Below are positions 48,631-59,560 of a stretch of 64,000 nt of DNA, piece by piece. Below the pieces are notes generated by a model. It did no database searches, had not been told where the DNA came from, and worked only from the letters and a program-made list of their open reading frames with translations. Each line of letters begins with the position of its first letter. Position 1 is the first letter of the stretch. The stretch lies in the NCBI GenBank assembly GCA_963854835.1, contig OY978528.1:54098508-54162507 (forward strand). Reading direction: 5' to 3'. Source of the stretch: Megamerina dolium. Taxonomy: Eukaryota; Arthropoda; Insecta; Diptera; Megamerinidae. The translations under genes were made by a program, and so were the position numbers.

Positions 48631-49900
48631 ATCTCGTATTAAAAAACAAAAACAAAAACAAAAAACGTTATTTCTATCGCCAAAGAAAATAAAAAGATTA
48701 AGAAGTCTTATCTTCCAGCCTACACGAAATTTGCCGGGAAAACTGGGCAAGTGAAATGAGTAGCACCAAAACAATATACAAGTTGGTGCTGCGTTCATGC
48801 AGTGTTCGACGTGTTGGGAAGTGTTTGAGTATCATTTGAACATCTTCAATTGTTGAAATTTTAGCAGTTCGACGTAATCTTCGGATTGAGTTCATTGCCT
48901 CTTTTCTTCAGATACACTGTATTTGTGAGATTGTTCAAACATTGTGTCATATTCTGGGGCTTATAAGTATTCTTTGGTGGGAGTATTTTCATTTCAGTGT
49001 CATCACTGTTCTGATTACCTCCTTCGGCACACCAGATTTTCTTAATTTTTTTTAGCCTACGCAAAGAGGATCGAAATGAATCTCATACACAAATGTATAT
49101 TTCTTAACATTATTTAATGTGCAGGCCTTGATCCATTGTTTTTTTTTTAATTCTTCTCTAGGGAATTGAAATAATCTACCACTACTTTGACCACAATGAG
49201 GCGTAGAGCAACGACGTTTTTATTTTTCCACGAATTTGTACTTCTACGTATGTGGAACATCCTGATAACCTGATGGAGTTAATTTTTAAAAATAATAAAT
49301 CCATGTTCGATTAAATTAGTCTAGAAATATAAATAGCAAGCCGTAAATCATATAGTTTGTCGCATAAACACAAAACAAATAAGCAAACAGTTTCAAATAT
49401 TAGTATTTATGTAATACAAATGTGCAAAAAAAAAAAAACTTCTTTGTATAAAGATTGTTTTTGATAACATCACAAACCAAAAATTGTTTGTCTGCATGAT
49501 CCACATAAGGGGTGGCTGAAGGTCAAAGTGTAAATTTGTCATCGAAATAACTTAATAAATTCGCAATTTGTTCAACATGGATATCGAAAGTAAGGTCTTT
49601 TAATATCGTTGTTGTTGCATGGCTGAACATATGTATATGCAAACAAATTTACATACATTTTTTCAACAACAACAATTGGCATGCGCCGCCTTCTATTCCC
49701 TTGTTCGACGGCAGAGCCAAAACAGAGAAAGCAGAAAAAGGAACGAAATTACTATAAAGAGCAACAACAACAACGTCTTCGTGTGTTTGCACTCTACTTT
49801 TCCTTCACTTTACATTGAGTTTGAACCAAATATATAGAATTCATTGATAAAATATATACAAATTCACTTACAAAGGTATATTCATTATCAGTAATCTTAT
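48631..49900. other. Non-coding stretch, nothing recognised
   Basis: AT-rich. The minus-strand frames at 48698-48895 and 48861-49064 overlap and have no domain. Nothing else stands out. Confidence 0.45.
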
Positions 49901-49927
49901 TTTTGTTTATTATTTTGATAATAGTAA

Positions 49928-50351
49928 ATGAAGTTATCTGAGGATATATTTAGTCGTTCAGCAAATGTTAACTTCATTTTGCTTGGCAACCTGAATCAAC
50001 ACGCGTTGGAAAATTCCTTTTTCAAGCTGAGTTCGTCGTTGGGAGTTAACGCTCATCCACCTTTACATGCGATGAAATATCTCCCTATCCTATCGATGCA
50101 CATATTAAGATATAAATTTACAGACAAGGGATGCAACTGTAAGGATGACAGCGAAATTATGCTAGATTGGGATCATGAGCTCTATACATGTACCCCCTCA
50201 GATCAGCAGCAGGTCACAATCCAATCCGATATAGATATTGCGGTGGAAAATCTTTCCGTAGAACATAAATTTACAGATTTAACGTCCGCAGGTAGTATCG
50301 TAGAACTTGTGGTAAAAATATATTTTATTGGCTACACGATTTATGAGAAGC
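49928..50351 (+). pseudogene. P-element-like transposase C-terminal exon
   Basis: The frame reads SANVNFILLGNLNQHALENSFF, then KLSSSLGVNAHPPLHAMKYLP. The LNQ-ALENxFF...HPP/TP..F/M arrangement is the conserved C-terminal part of P-element/THAP9-type transposases. A plausible acceptor (TTTTGATAATAG at about 49912-49923) precedes it, fitting an exon of an intron-containing transposase. Downstream residues (CNCKDDSEIMLDWDHE and so on) are unusual and may be lineage-specific. The frame runs straight into the end of a mariner-superfamily element at about 50352 (CACAGGGTGATTTT), which truncates it. No THAP domain or other exons were found nearby. Confidence 0.6.
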
Positions 50352-51065
50352 CACAGGGTGATTTTGTAAGAGAAAAAAAAAACATATAAAATTTAGAGAA
50401 ATGTATGAAATCTTTATTTGAGTCGATAAAGCGTTCTATATAATTCAATGTTTAAAGGTGATTTCATGTAATTGTTGACCGCGACTGCGCCTCAAATGGT
50501 TCATACGCTGTGTACAATTTTTGCATACTCTCTCCAACATATCGGCCAGTATCTTACGAATAAATTCTTCAATATTCGCTTTATTTTTATTCGCTTCCAG
50601 TGCATCAACCATTGCGGGCTTGTGGCTATAGGCATGAGTCTGAACATAGCCCAACAATGAATAGTCTAAATGCGTTAAATCGCACGATCTAGGCGGCCAA
50701 TTGATCGGCACCAAACTCGAAATAAACTGTTCACCGAATACGCCTCTCAATTGGGCCATTGTTTCGCGTGCTGTGTGGCATGTGGCATCGTCTTTTTGAA
50801 AAAACATGTCCAGCTCTTTCATTTTGGACAAAAAAAGTTTGTAATTACCGCACGCAAACAGTGCATTTTTGCGAATGCATTGGTAGTTCTTGCAATGCTT
50901 CTGGCTGCTCTTCACACTAAATACGGCAATTTTGATTTTTCCATAATTTTCCGATAAAAAAGTGGATCTTCATTCAACTTTGCCAGCGCCCAATCACCAA
51001 AAGTTAGCCGTTATTGTATATCGTGTGCCTTCAATTCTTGCACCAGTTGTATTTTAAAAGGTTTA
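50352..51065 (-). pseudogene. Mariner-superfamily transposase, C-terminal half, 5'-deleted
   Basis: The plus-strand edge CAGGGTGATTTTGTAAGAG at about 50355 is the terminal repeat also seen at 15108. On the minus strand the frame shows FGDWALAKLNEDPLFYRKIM (about 50995-50940), then after damage MFFQKDDATCHTARETMAQL (second catalytic Asp), NWPPRSCDLTHLDYSLLGYV (third Asp), a helical tail and RSRGQQLHEITFKH at the C-terminus. The N-terminal third and the part with the first catalytic Asp are missing and no matching terminal repeat is visible at 51065. It landed in or next to the P-like transposase exon. Confidence 0.85.
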
Positions 51066-52545
51066 AATTTAAAATTAGTGGAAACTTATAAAATTTAATA
51101 TTATGAAAATTATCATATTGTTAAACACCTTATATATAGTAAGTGGATCTATATATAAATATAAGAATTTACATGAACGAAGTATACCTAAAAGTAGTCC
51201 ATTCTCATATACCTATATATTCAATACTAGTAAAAATTCTTCATAGAGGATGCATTCATAAAAAATTCACATATACATAAATGTGTAATTATGTGATCTT
51301 ATTTCTATTTACGTAATTTACAGCATTTGCTCTTCATGGCATTGCTCTCTTCAAAATCTCTGTATAGTGCAACTCTGTTAAGTGACCCTGATATTGTATT
51401 CAGAAATAAGCTCAAGGACTTCTCTGGTATTATAAGTTCTCTGCTTAATCTTTTTATTTTCTTTGGTTAATCTTGTTACTTTTATCGCATATATCCCTAT
51501 AGGTTTTTGTCTTAGCTAACCCCCAGGAATTTCGAAACGGCTCCTGTTTGCTATATTATGGCAATATTATGGTAATAGAAATTCGAAGAAAGTCCTTTGA
51601 CTTCCATTATATCATGAATGAATTGTGGAATTTAAATTTTATACCAATTGCCAGAAATAATTATCGCGTGAGTGAGTGAGAGATTGAGTGACTAAGTAGT
51701 AGAACCCTTGCAGACAAGCAACTTACACTCATGACTTTTGTTTCTTACATACCTTCAGAGGTATACTCTGCAATATATGTACATATATTGGTGCATAAAT
51801 TTATTTAAGAAGTAAATGACTCAATGCTAAAATACAACAAAAGTTACACATTAAAATGAGGAATCCTTTCTTGCTTTAGCATATCGTAAAGGTATTTGAT
51901 TGTTGATAAGCAGCTTATCAACAACATTCATAAATATGTACAATAGGTATACATGTGGTTCAATATGTGGATTTATTGTCACACGCACATTGGCAAACAT
52001 TTGTACGTATGCCTCTCTCCTGAAGGTCAAGGAAATTTCATATTGATTGTTACTATTATAATTGAGTGGCCTCCCCTTTTTTGAATTGCACTGTTTTTGT
52101 TACATGTTGATTCTCATACATCTTGGCGACGCTTAACAGATTAAAAAATTATGAGTTATTTTTTTCATGGACCAAATATGTAGAATTTTTTTTTATTGTG
52201 ATGAAAAAATCAGCATCTTTAAGATGTCGGAGAGCACAGCTGAGTACAGCAAATAATACAGGACTGTTGTTTTATGAGAAACGGTGACCTATGCGACCTG
52301 ATATTGTATGATTTTTGAATAAATTTTTAAATCATTGCAGAGCTTTCACATTGATAAGGAATTGATGTCAAATAATAATTGCGAAAATCGCATTTTGCGA
52401 ATCACCAAAGTTATATCTAAAACTATCTGTCGCTCGGGCGAAACACTGTCGCGCAAAAGGACCGCTTTGCGTCCTTCCACCATAGAATCGTTGCTGCTAG
52501 CTGTTCTCTTTGTCTTGGTTGTATCCGTGAAGACAAAAACATATT
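51066..52545. other. Non-coding stretch, nothing recognised
   Basis: About 1.5 kb of mixed AT-rich sequence. The frame pair at 52335-52636 overlaps on opposite strands at the edge of the fold-back repeat and shows no domain. Confidence 0.45.
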
Positions 52546-52549
52546 GTCG

Positions 52550-52925
52550 GTACATACGAAGAAAGACGCAATAATGTTTTAACAACAAATAAAGACGCGT
52601 AAGAAAATAAGACGGCGAACAAAGACGGATAAGCATAATTGACGACGAAGAAAGACAGATTTACCACTCGAGAGTTGGCGTCGTTGCATTCATCTGACCG
52701 ACTATTTAATAATTTTAAAATTTACTAATTTAATAGTAATAATTATTACTTATAACTTATTACTAATTATAATTAGTGTATTTAATTCTTCGCCGTTAAT
52801 TATATATACGCGTCTTTCTTCGTCGTCAATTATTTTTATGCGTCTTTCTTCGTCGTTAATTATATTTACAAGTCTTTCTTCGCCGTCAATTATTTTTACG
52901 CGTCTTTCCTTGCCAAAGTTTTTTT
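52550..52925. repeat. Fold-back element with 30-bp tandem units in inverted arms
   Basis: The left arm has the anchor AAAGACG at 52562, 52591, 52621 and 52651. The right arm has the inverse word TTCTTCG (last unit TTCCTTG) at 52786, 52816, 52846, 52876 and 52906, exactly 30 bp apart. Units read roughly GACGACGAAGAAAGACGCGT plus an AAAAATAATT spacer. The arms are separated by about 110 bp of very AT-rich DNA (52680-52785), so the whole can fold into a long hairpin. The same units occur at 7140-7340. No protein is encoded. Foldback-type elements with tandemly repeated arms are known from flies, but I do not recognise this one. Confidence 0.8.
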
Positions 52926-53099
52926 TTTACGCATCACGTATTTCTAAAAGAAAATGCATATATCTTTTTTTCATTTATGCCAGTATAATTATTTTATAAG
53001 GCCTAAATTATACATTAAAGGTGCAGTTATAAGTCGTTCACTGTACATTTTTAATAAGTACGTTGTTTTAATTATCTTAATATGACTTTCAAAGAATTG

Positions 53100-54010
53100 C
53101 TACATGTACTTACTTACTTATGTGGCAATAACAACCAATGATCGATTTAGGCCGAACATATAACGCAGCACCAGTCTTCTCTGTTCATCACTTGCTGGCG
53201 CAAAATGGATATTCCAAACGCCGTCAGGTTACCAAACAATTGGTCCTTCCAACGAAGGTTTGGTCTTCCCCTTCTTCTGCGTTCTCAAGTGGGTGCTGAA
53301 TTAAATACCCTCTTCGCTGGAGCGTCTTCTTTCATTCGCTCGACATGACCCAGCTAGCGCAGCCGCTGGATTTTGATTCGCCTGACTATGTCAATGTCAG
53401 CGTACAGTTCATACAGCTCATCGTTGTACCTCATTCGGTACTCGCCATCGACGCAAATAGGTCCGAAGATCCTACGCGCAGAACTTTTCTCTCGAAAACT
53501 TCAAGCATGCTCTCATCCGTGGTGGAAATTATCCAAGCTTCAGCGCCATATGTTAGGAAAGGAATAATGAGGGACTTGTGGGGTGTGATTTTCGATCTTC
53601 GAGAGAGAGAGAGCTCGACTATTATTACTTAGCTCAAAGTAACACCTGTTAGCAAGAGTTATCCTACTCATGATCTCCAGGCTGACGTTGTTACGTTACA
53701 GTTGTTGATGCTGGTTCCTCGGTCACCGTAAGACCCATTCGACGTGACTCTCGTTCCAATTCAGAGAATGCTGCACTGACTGCTAGCGAGTTGATACCGA
53801 TTATGTCAATATCGTCGGCATACGCCAGCAACATGACACTTTTGTTGAAGATAGTGCCGTTAAGTCATAAATCTGCAGCTCGTATAATTTTCTGCATAAT
53901 AAGGTTGAAGAAGTCACACGATAACGAATCACCTTGTCTTAAACCTCGTTCGATGTTAAACGGAGGGGAGAGGTTCTTTCCAAATGCTATATGTGCTTTG
54001 ATTTAAAACA
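53100..54010 (-). mobile_element. RTE-like LINE, reverse transcriptase C-terminal part and 3' end
   Basis: On the minus strand the frame gives LIMQKIIRAADL, LLAYADDIDIIGINSLAV (the YADD catalytic motif of reverse transcriptase), ELERESRRMGLTV, then after frame breaks RRKVLRRIFGP, RMRYNDELYELYADIDIV and RRIKIQRLRWLGHVERMKED, closing with RRRGRPNLRWKDQ. This order is typical of RTE-like LINEs. The 3' end is at about 53105 beside ACTTACTTACTTATG, a short tandem tail as expected. Stops and frameshifts show it is dead. The copy may belong to the same family as the endonuclease piece at 765-1905. Confidence 0.88.
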
Positions 54011-54935
54011 TTTAAAATATTACTCTGTAGAAATAAACCCTGGGACTTGGGTATTTTATATATACTTGGAGCTTCCCAAACAATGTTGTACGTTAGGCAA
54101 GGATTTTGGGCCATGATATAATTACATGATATTTGAACAAATAATTACGGCTACACAGGTAACTTGCATATGAAATGCTGCTATTACTATTCTGGTAGAG
54201 AAAATATAATAACGTAATTATAAGAATTTCGACATTATGAAATAATTCTTGTTGTTCACATTTTCATCTTGGAGGTATATTACTCTCCAATTAATGCAGT
54301 TTACGTTATGTACGATGGTACGTGCGTATTATTATAGACAAGCTTGACTAGAAATATAAAGATGCATGCTATAGAAATGAAATACGTATAAATAGTAAAA
54401 CAAAAAGTTGATACACAAAGTTTATGTAAAATATGTTGTACATGAGCTCAAAATACAAAATAATAAATGCAAAAATCCTTGAAAGGTATCCAAATGAATG
54501 CTATCATGTTTACGTACTACGTATATTATGTATGCGGTATGCATGCGTGTAGATGAGAGCATTTTCTGTGTATGTGCAAACATATATACATTTGTACATG
54601 TAAACAATATCATTGCAATTTGGTTCAGTGTAATGCAATATAAATAATAACATACGAAAAACTAAATGCAAAAAAAATATATATATATAATGGAAAAAAA
54701 TACAGAGTAAGTTAAACAATGGCCACCGAGAAATACAAGCCGGGGGGAAAAGGTACTTAATAAATTCAATATTAAAAAAATTGGTTAACTTAAAATAAAA
54801 TAATAAGCAAAATAAACAAAATATTCATGCCAAATACTTAGTAGAAGTAATGGTTATGGAGGTGATGCCAAGAAAATATGCATTGAATCTGCATTAAAGC
54901 CAAACCAGAATTACCATATACATTATCCAATAGCA
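54011..54935. other. Non-coding stretch upstream of the 55-kb cuticle gene
   Basis: AT-rich, with CATGCAT/ATACATT simple motifs near 54530-54600. No exon or repeat family is recognised. Confidence 0.5.
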
Positions 54936-54941
54936 TTTGTG

Positions 54942-54948
54942 TATAAAA
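54942..54948 (+). promoter_or_regulatory. TATA box of the 55-kb cuticle-like gene
   Basis: TATAAAA, about 30 bp before a plausible start site near 54972 and 78 bp before the candidate ATG at 55020. Confidence 0.6.
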
Positions 54949-55019
54949 TCACATAAGCGTGGCTGATAATACAAACAGTTTACGCAAGACACGCTACGCA
55001 ACGATTCAACAAACGCATT

Positions 55020-55651
55020 ATGCAGTACAATTTGGTAATTTTGTAGTGCAACTTTAATTTTTTCGACTAAATAAACATGGATTTTTTAAACCATTATTCT
55101 TCTTGAAGTTTTTCTTTTTAATAGCCTTAATAGGATGTGCTGTTGCTAAGCCAACACATGTTGCAGCACCGTTGGCATACACTGCTCCCACAGCAGCAGT
55201 AGCAACGGCTCCTTTTGCTGCATACACTGCCCCAGCAATAGCTCCATATGCAGCATCGCCAATCGCCGCTTATACTGCTCCTTATGCTGCGGCACCCTAC
55301 TCATTAGGAGTACCAGGATATACAGCAGCTCCTTACATAGCAGCAGCAGGTGCAGCGACACCATATGCCGCATCTTACACAGCAGCCGCTTATACGTCAC
55401 CATATGCGGCTTACACTGCAGCACCTTATACTGCTGCAGCATATACTGCCGCCGCTGTATCACCATTTGCGTCCTATAATGCCCCTTTGGACTCCGCTTA
55501 TGCATCACATCGTGTCGATATCTATAATAGAGTATCTGCCGATCCTGCACGTCTTATAGTACCAGGTGCTGCTAGTATTGCAGCTCCAGTTGCTGTTGCA
55601 TCGCCTGCAGCAACACCAGCAAAGATTATTTCACCAACAGCTTTTATCTGA
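55020..55651 (+). CDS. Ala/Tyr/Pro-rich secreted cuticle-like protein
   Basis: The clear part is the frame from 55103 to a TGA at 55651, with a signal-like LIALIGCAVAKP, many AAPYxAAYTAP-type repeats and a charged C-terminal stretch (YASHRVDIYNRVSADPARL). No ATG opens this frame, so a first exon is needed. My best candidate is 55020-55034 (ATG CAG TAC AAT TTG) with donor GTAATT at 55035 and an acceptor at 55107-55108, giving MQYNL-FFLIALIGCAVAKP. The acceptor (CTTGAAG) is weak. The better-looking TTTTTAATAG at 55121-55124 breaks the frame with this exon. It lacks the retinin-like motif of its three neighbours, and its Tyr-rich repeats suggest a distinct cuticle subfamily. A polyadenylation signal lies at 55710-55715. 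Confidence 0.75.
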
Positions 55652-55802
55652 ACTGTTAGAATATTTGACGTTTTCTGATATCTGAATTAGTTATAGTCTT
55701 ATAGATATTAATAAACCTAAACATATTTACCTTTATACAATACTTATAGATAATAAATTTGCATATTCACAAAATGTATGGTTTCAATTAATTTATCAGT
55801 TG

Positions 55803-56055
55803 GTTAGCCCAATAGTTTTCTGTGCATGAGACGTACGTTGAGGGTGCGAACCCCGGGCGCTATCGGTCCTGTGGCCAGCAATTGGCAATTATTCTGATAC
55901 TAATAATTTGCCCTGCAAAATTCTTCTTCAAGAGCTCTGTGACAAAGCTCCAGAAAAGTGGTGTCACAAAGGATCTACCATTTTGAATCGGCCAATAAGT
56001 GTAGGTAATTTTCAATACAGCCGAAATTTAATACTCATAGTAGTACTGTAAAAGA
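55803..56055 (+). repeat. SINE-like element, diverged copy
   Basis: The head has TAGCCCAATAG (A-box-like) and GGGTGCGAACCCCGGGC (B-box-like), then the family body: CCAGCAATTGGCAATTATTC, CTGTGACAAAGCTCCAG, a CGGCCAATAAGTGTAGG stretch and a TTTAATACTCATAGTAGTAC end. It is more diverged than the copies at 46201 and 58183. Confidence 0.7.
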
Positions 56056-56640
56056 ATTTCGGCCAAAACATTCATCAGAACCCTACTTAATGGAAGCACT
56101 CGAAGAGGGCTGAATTCTGTCAACCCTGCATAATAATTTTACAAGTATTCAGTGCATTAATACAAAATCGCCGAATTTCTTATATTTTGAGCAACTAACA
56201 CACCACAAACATAAATCCTATCTCTTCCGAAGTTGACGGTTCAAAATTTAGTCAAAAAGACCGTCGTTATTCGGATGGTGTTGCGAAGCCATAAGCGCAA
56301 ACGAAAAGTTGTAAAACAGTACAAGGAGAGAAATCACAACTAAACTGATATGCATGATGCTACATGCTAGGATAAGCTACATTCATGAAAATGTAAAAGA
56401 GGATGAAGTTTGTGTGATTTCTATTGTTAGCAAAACTGCGATGGCATAGTTTGTGTTGATAAGCGAAAAGAGGATTTCAAATGAAAATATGAAAAGTTAT
56501 CAGAGAGTTATAAAAAAAAACAAGGAATCAAAAATAGAACCAACACACCGTGACTGATAGAAATGATAGAAGCGTATTTCAAAAATGACGGATGATGGAG
56601 ATGTAACTATGGATGTATGGAAATATACAAAATTGCTAAG
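56056..56640. other. Non-coding stretch, nothing recognised
   Basis: Intergenic DNA between the SINE copy and the 3' end of the minus-strand cuticle gene. No coding signal. Confidence 0.45.
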
Positions 56641-56666
56641 AAATTATATACGTATAGTATTCAATC

Positions 56667-56676
56667 TTTATTTATT
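56667..56676 (-). terminator. Polyadenylation signals of the 57-kb cuticle gene
   Basis: Two overlapping AATAAA hexamers on the minus strand (TTTATTTATT on plus), about 50 bp beyond the stop codon. Confidence 0.65.
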
Positions 56677-56721
56677 TCGTAATTAGAAGAAATTTATCAC
56701 AGTAGTCTAATAAAGTTGTCT

Positions 56722-57374
56722 TTACCATACATAAGGCGCTGGGGCGCCGTAAGTCAAAGGCGCGCTGTAGGCCAAAGGTGCAGCAGCTGCTGCGTATCTA
56801 GCAAGGTGTGGAGCAACAAAGGGTGCAGCAAATGGTGCAGCAGCATATCTGGCTAGGGCTGGAGCAGCGAGAGGTGCTGCAATTGCAGCATGAAATGGTG
56901 CAGCCAGAGGTGCAGCAATAGGAGCAGCGAGTGGTGCAGCAACAGCTCTGGCAAATGGAGCCACGTGTGAGTGTGCGATGGGAGCAGCAGCGGCATATCT
57001 GGCTAACAGTGGAGCAGCAACAGGTGCAGCAATTGGTGCGGCAAATGGAGCAGCAATAGCTCTTGCAACTGGCGCCAATGGTGCAATTGGAGCGGCGAAA
57101 GGAGCAGCGGCAACAATAGGAGCAGCTGCAATTCCATTATGAGTACGAGCAACGACTTGACTGCTTGTTGCTGTGATGAAGGGCGCTGGAGCGGCCAAAA
57201 CGGCTGGTGCCGCAGCCAGAGGTGCACCGATTAAACTTGGTTTAGCCGAAGCGACAGCAACGAGGGCTAAGGTGACAACGGTCTGCAAAATAAAGAGGAA
57301 ATATGAATGAATATCCTTCATGTGCGAGTAGTTTGTATTTATCCTTTTCAGAAAGGACTTACGTATTTGAACAT
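56722..57374 (-). CDS. Ala/Pro-rich secreted cuticle protein, retinin-like
   Basis: Complement of exons 57363-57374 (MFKY) and 56722-57282, separated by an 80-bp GT-AG intron (GTAAGT ... TTTTGCAG). The product is 190 residues. A frame opening at 57321 inside the intron is not the real start. Signal peptide MFKYTVVTLALVAVASA is followed by KPSLIGAPLAAAP, then the SSQVVARTHNGI core and a long run of AAP/APFAAPIAAP repeats with LARYAAA spacers, ending in SAPLTYGAPAPYVW. The exon-1 microexon, intron position and phase, and terminal aromatic residues match the 48-kb gene, which points to tandem duplication within a cuticle cluster. Inferred function: extracellular cuticle matrix component. Confidence 0.92.
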
Positions 57375-57480
57375 TTTCGTATTTGTTTGCTGTTCTTGTT
57401 TATTATTTTAAGTAAGCTCTAATGTTGCCTTGTTGTTGAGGCTGAATGTATTCTGTTCGAATAGTCGTTACTAAACGATT

Positions 57481-57489
57481 ATTTATATC
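57481..57489 (-). promoter_or_regulatory. TATA box of the 57-kb cuticle gene
   Basis: GATATAAAT on the minus strand, about 107 bp upstream of the ATG. It is similar in sequence and spacing to the TATA box of the 48-kb paralogue. Confidence 0.55.
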
Positions 57490-58087
57490 AAAATGCTAAA
57501 TATGTGTTAACCTCTTTACCGTTATTTGTACATACTCTGCCTGTACATATAAACTCTCAGTATTGTTACTGACCAATGTCAACAAACCCATTGTAGCAAC
57601 ATATCATATGGTACACATTTTGCATATTAACGAGCAGGTATATTTATGTTGTGTCTTTGTTGTCACATAACAACACAATTTGGCGTTGAGTTTGCATCAT
57701 AAAACCTGATAAAAATATGCAAAGTATTTCTTTTTGTTTACATTTGTGATTGAAGAATTGTATGAATATATTTGGCCGTTGATTAAATACTTAGATATAT
57801 AACACACATACACGTAAATATAATTTTTATTCTAGTTGTGATTGGTGACCTAATTATTAAACTGTTATCCTCGAAATAAATTTCCAATTAAGAAAAGTTG
57901 TCATTACAGAAAACCTGCGAATGCAATAAGAAGCGAAGCGAAATGCTAAAAAAGCAGTGCTGCTCCAGGGGTTCTGCAAAGAAAAAAAAAATGTTATAAA
58001 AGGTCTGAGAGTGAGGAAAAATGGATATGCGACGACAAAATCTATGACGGAAATAACTCTACAGCTAAGGCACGCTGATGTAATCAA
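57490..58087. other. Non-coding stretch, nothing recognised
   Basis: Upstream DNA of the minus-strand cuticle gene. The minus frame at 57857-58093 is Phe/Ser-rich without domain. Confidence 0.45.
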
Positions 58088-58120
58088 CATCATACGCGGT
58101 AATTCCTACCGCGTATGATG
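58088..58120. other. Perfect 14-bp inverted repeat
   Basis: CATCATACGCGGTA (58088-58101) and its exact complement TACCGCGTATGATG (58107-58120) enclose the 5-bp loop ATTCC. It has higher GC than the surroundings and is 60 bp upstream of a SINE copy. It could be a transposon scar, a dyad protein-binding site, or chance. Confidence 0.7.
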
Positions 58121-58182
58121 CTATAGATGGAAGTAATCGATCGTCAAGGGTTAATAATAATAAGTTTTATAGAGCATAAGTA

Positions 58183-58525
58183 GGTGCTGTAGCTCAGTGG
58201 CCTACTGATCTGTAGGTCGTGGGTTCAATCTCCGGCTGAAGCTTAATAAAATTTAACATCGAAAAGTTTTTGCTTTCGAACGGTACCCACCTGTCGGCAA
58301 GCAATTGGCAATTCTTCCGACAGTAAGAATTTGCCATGGAAAAAGCTTCTAAAAGAAGTCTGTGACAAAGATAAGTTAAATTGATGACACAAGGGTTCTG
58401 TCGTTCGGAACCGGCTAATATAAGTAGGTTCCTTCTAACGCTGTCCAAATTTAACACGCACAACAATATTGGAAGAGAAGCGCGGTGGTATCACAATGGG
58501 TGTCTCTGGCCTAATAACCTTATCT
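58183..58525 (+). repeat. SINE-like element with tRNA-like head, best-preserved copy
   Basis: TAGCTCAGTGG (58189-58199) is a good RNA polymerase III A box and GGGTTCAATCTCCGG (about 58220-58234) a good B box, at tRNA-like spacing. The body follows the family order and ends with GGTGGTATCACAATGGGTG and CTCTGGCCTAATAACC, the tail also present in the inverted copy at 45950-46195. The tRNA-like head lacks a proper acceptor stem and 3' part, so this is not a tRNA gene. Confidence 0.85.
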
Positions 58526-58619
58526 CTTATGCTTTATAGGTTCGACCATAATATGTTAAAGGCAATCTAATTGTTTGTTATAAATGTAGATTTCCACCTG
58601 AGAAATTCATTGTTGACTT

Positions 58620-59560
58620 AAAAATAAAGTTACATATACCGAATCACCAATTTGACTTTAGAAAAGGTCATGGCACTATTGAACAAGTGCATAGAATCGC
58701 CTAAGAGATTAACACCGCATTTCTGAACAAAAAATACTGCTCTGCAATATTTGGGATGTAGCCCAAGCTTTAGATAAAGTGTAGAACTAGGGCCTGATGT
58801 ATAAGATAACGCAGTATCTCCCAGAAAATACTCACAATCTCTTCAGTTCTTAATTACTTTGCCGGAAATTTAATTTAAATTACAATTCATTTACATCAAG
58901 AGAAGTTGATATAATGGTTGGCGTTCCTATTTGATATATCTCTATATTTGATATATACTGCTGATCCTCCACTGCATTCGAATCATGTAGTTTCTACTTT
59001 CGCAGATGATACTGCAATCCTCTGTTCACATAATCATCATATAAGCTCATCCAAGAGTCTGTCCGCCCATTTAGATCTCCTTGAAAAGTGGCTTGCAAAC
59101 TGGCGCATCAAAGTAAATGTAGCAAAGAGTGTTCACGTCACTTTCACGCTGCGAAAAGAGACGAGTCCCCCTGTGAAGTTGAATAACATCATCGTGCCTC
59201 AAGCAAATGATATTATATACCTTGGAATCCATCTTGATAGAAGAGTAACATGAACTAAACACATAGAGAGCAAAAAAGTACAAATAAAATTAAAGTCTCA
59301 GCAACTCTTTTGGCTAATTAATAAAAACTCTAAACTCAGTTTAGCAAACAAAGTCCTGATATATAACGCCATCATAAAACCTATTTGGTGCTATGGTGTA
59401 GAGCTGTGGAGTTCAGCGTGTTCTACAAATGTAGAAAAAATTCAGAGAGTGCAAAATAAATTGTTCAGACAAATTACTGGTGCTCCATGGTATATCAAAA
59501 ACATACACATTCACAATGACCCTCAAACCACCCACCGTCTCTGATGTAGTGCGGTGAAAC
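58620..59560 (+). mobile_element. Jockey-like LINE reverse transcriptase fragment, degenerate
   Basis: Plus-strand frames show QFDFRKGHGTIEQVHRI (an early RT block), then from about 58960 PPLHSNHVVSTFADDTAILC with the FADD catalytic motif, LEKWLANWRIKVNVAKSVHV, YLGIHLDRRVT and, after a TGA, HIESKKVQIK, LIYNAIIKPIWCYGVELWSS, KIQRVQNKLFRQITGAPWYI. This is the order of jockey-clade elements from the palm domain to the C-terminus. The middle (58700-58910) is badly decayed. No endonuclease or 5' part is present. Confidence 0.88.

Noticed and set aside
52335..52636. Overlapping frames on opposite strands as a small gene
   Set aside because: They run into the 30-bp fold-back units, neither has a domain, and the stop codons fall at the repeat.
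58183..58255. Possible tRNA gene (good A and B boxes)
   Set aside because: No acceptor-stem pairing or proper T arm end follows, and the same head with the same 250-bp body recurs elsewhere, so it is a SINE-like repeat.
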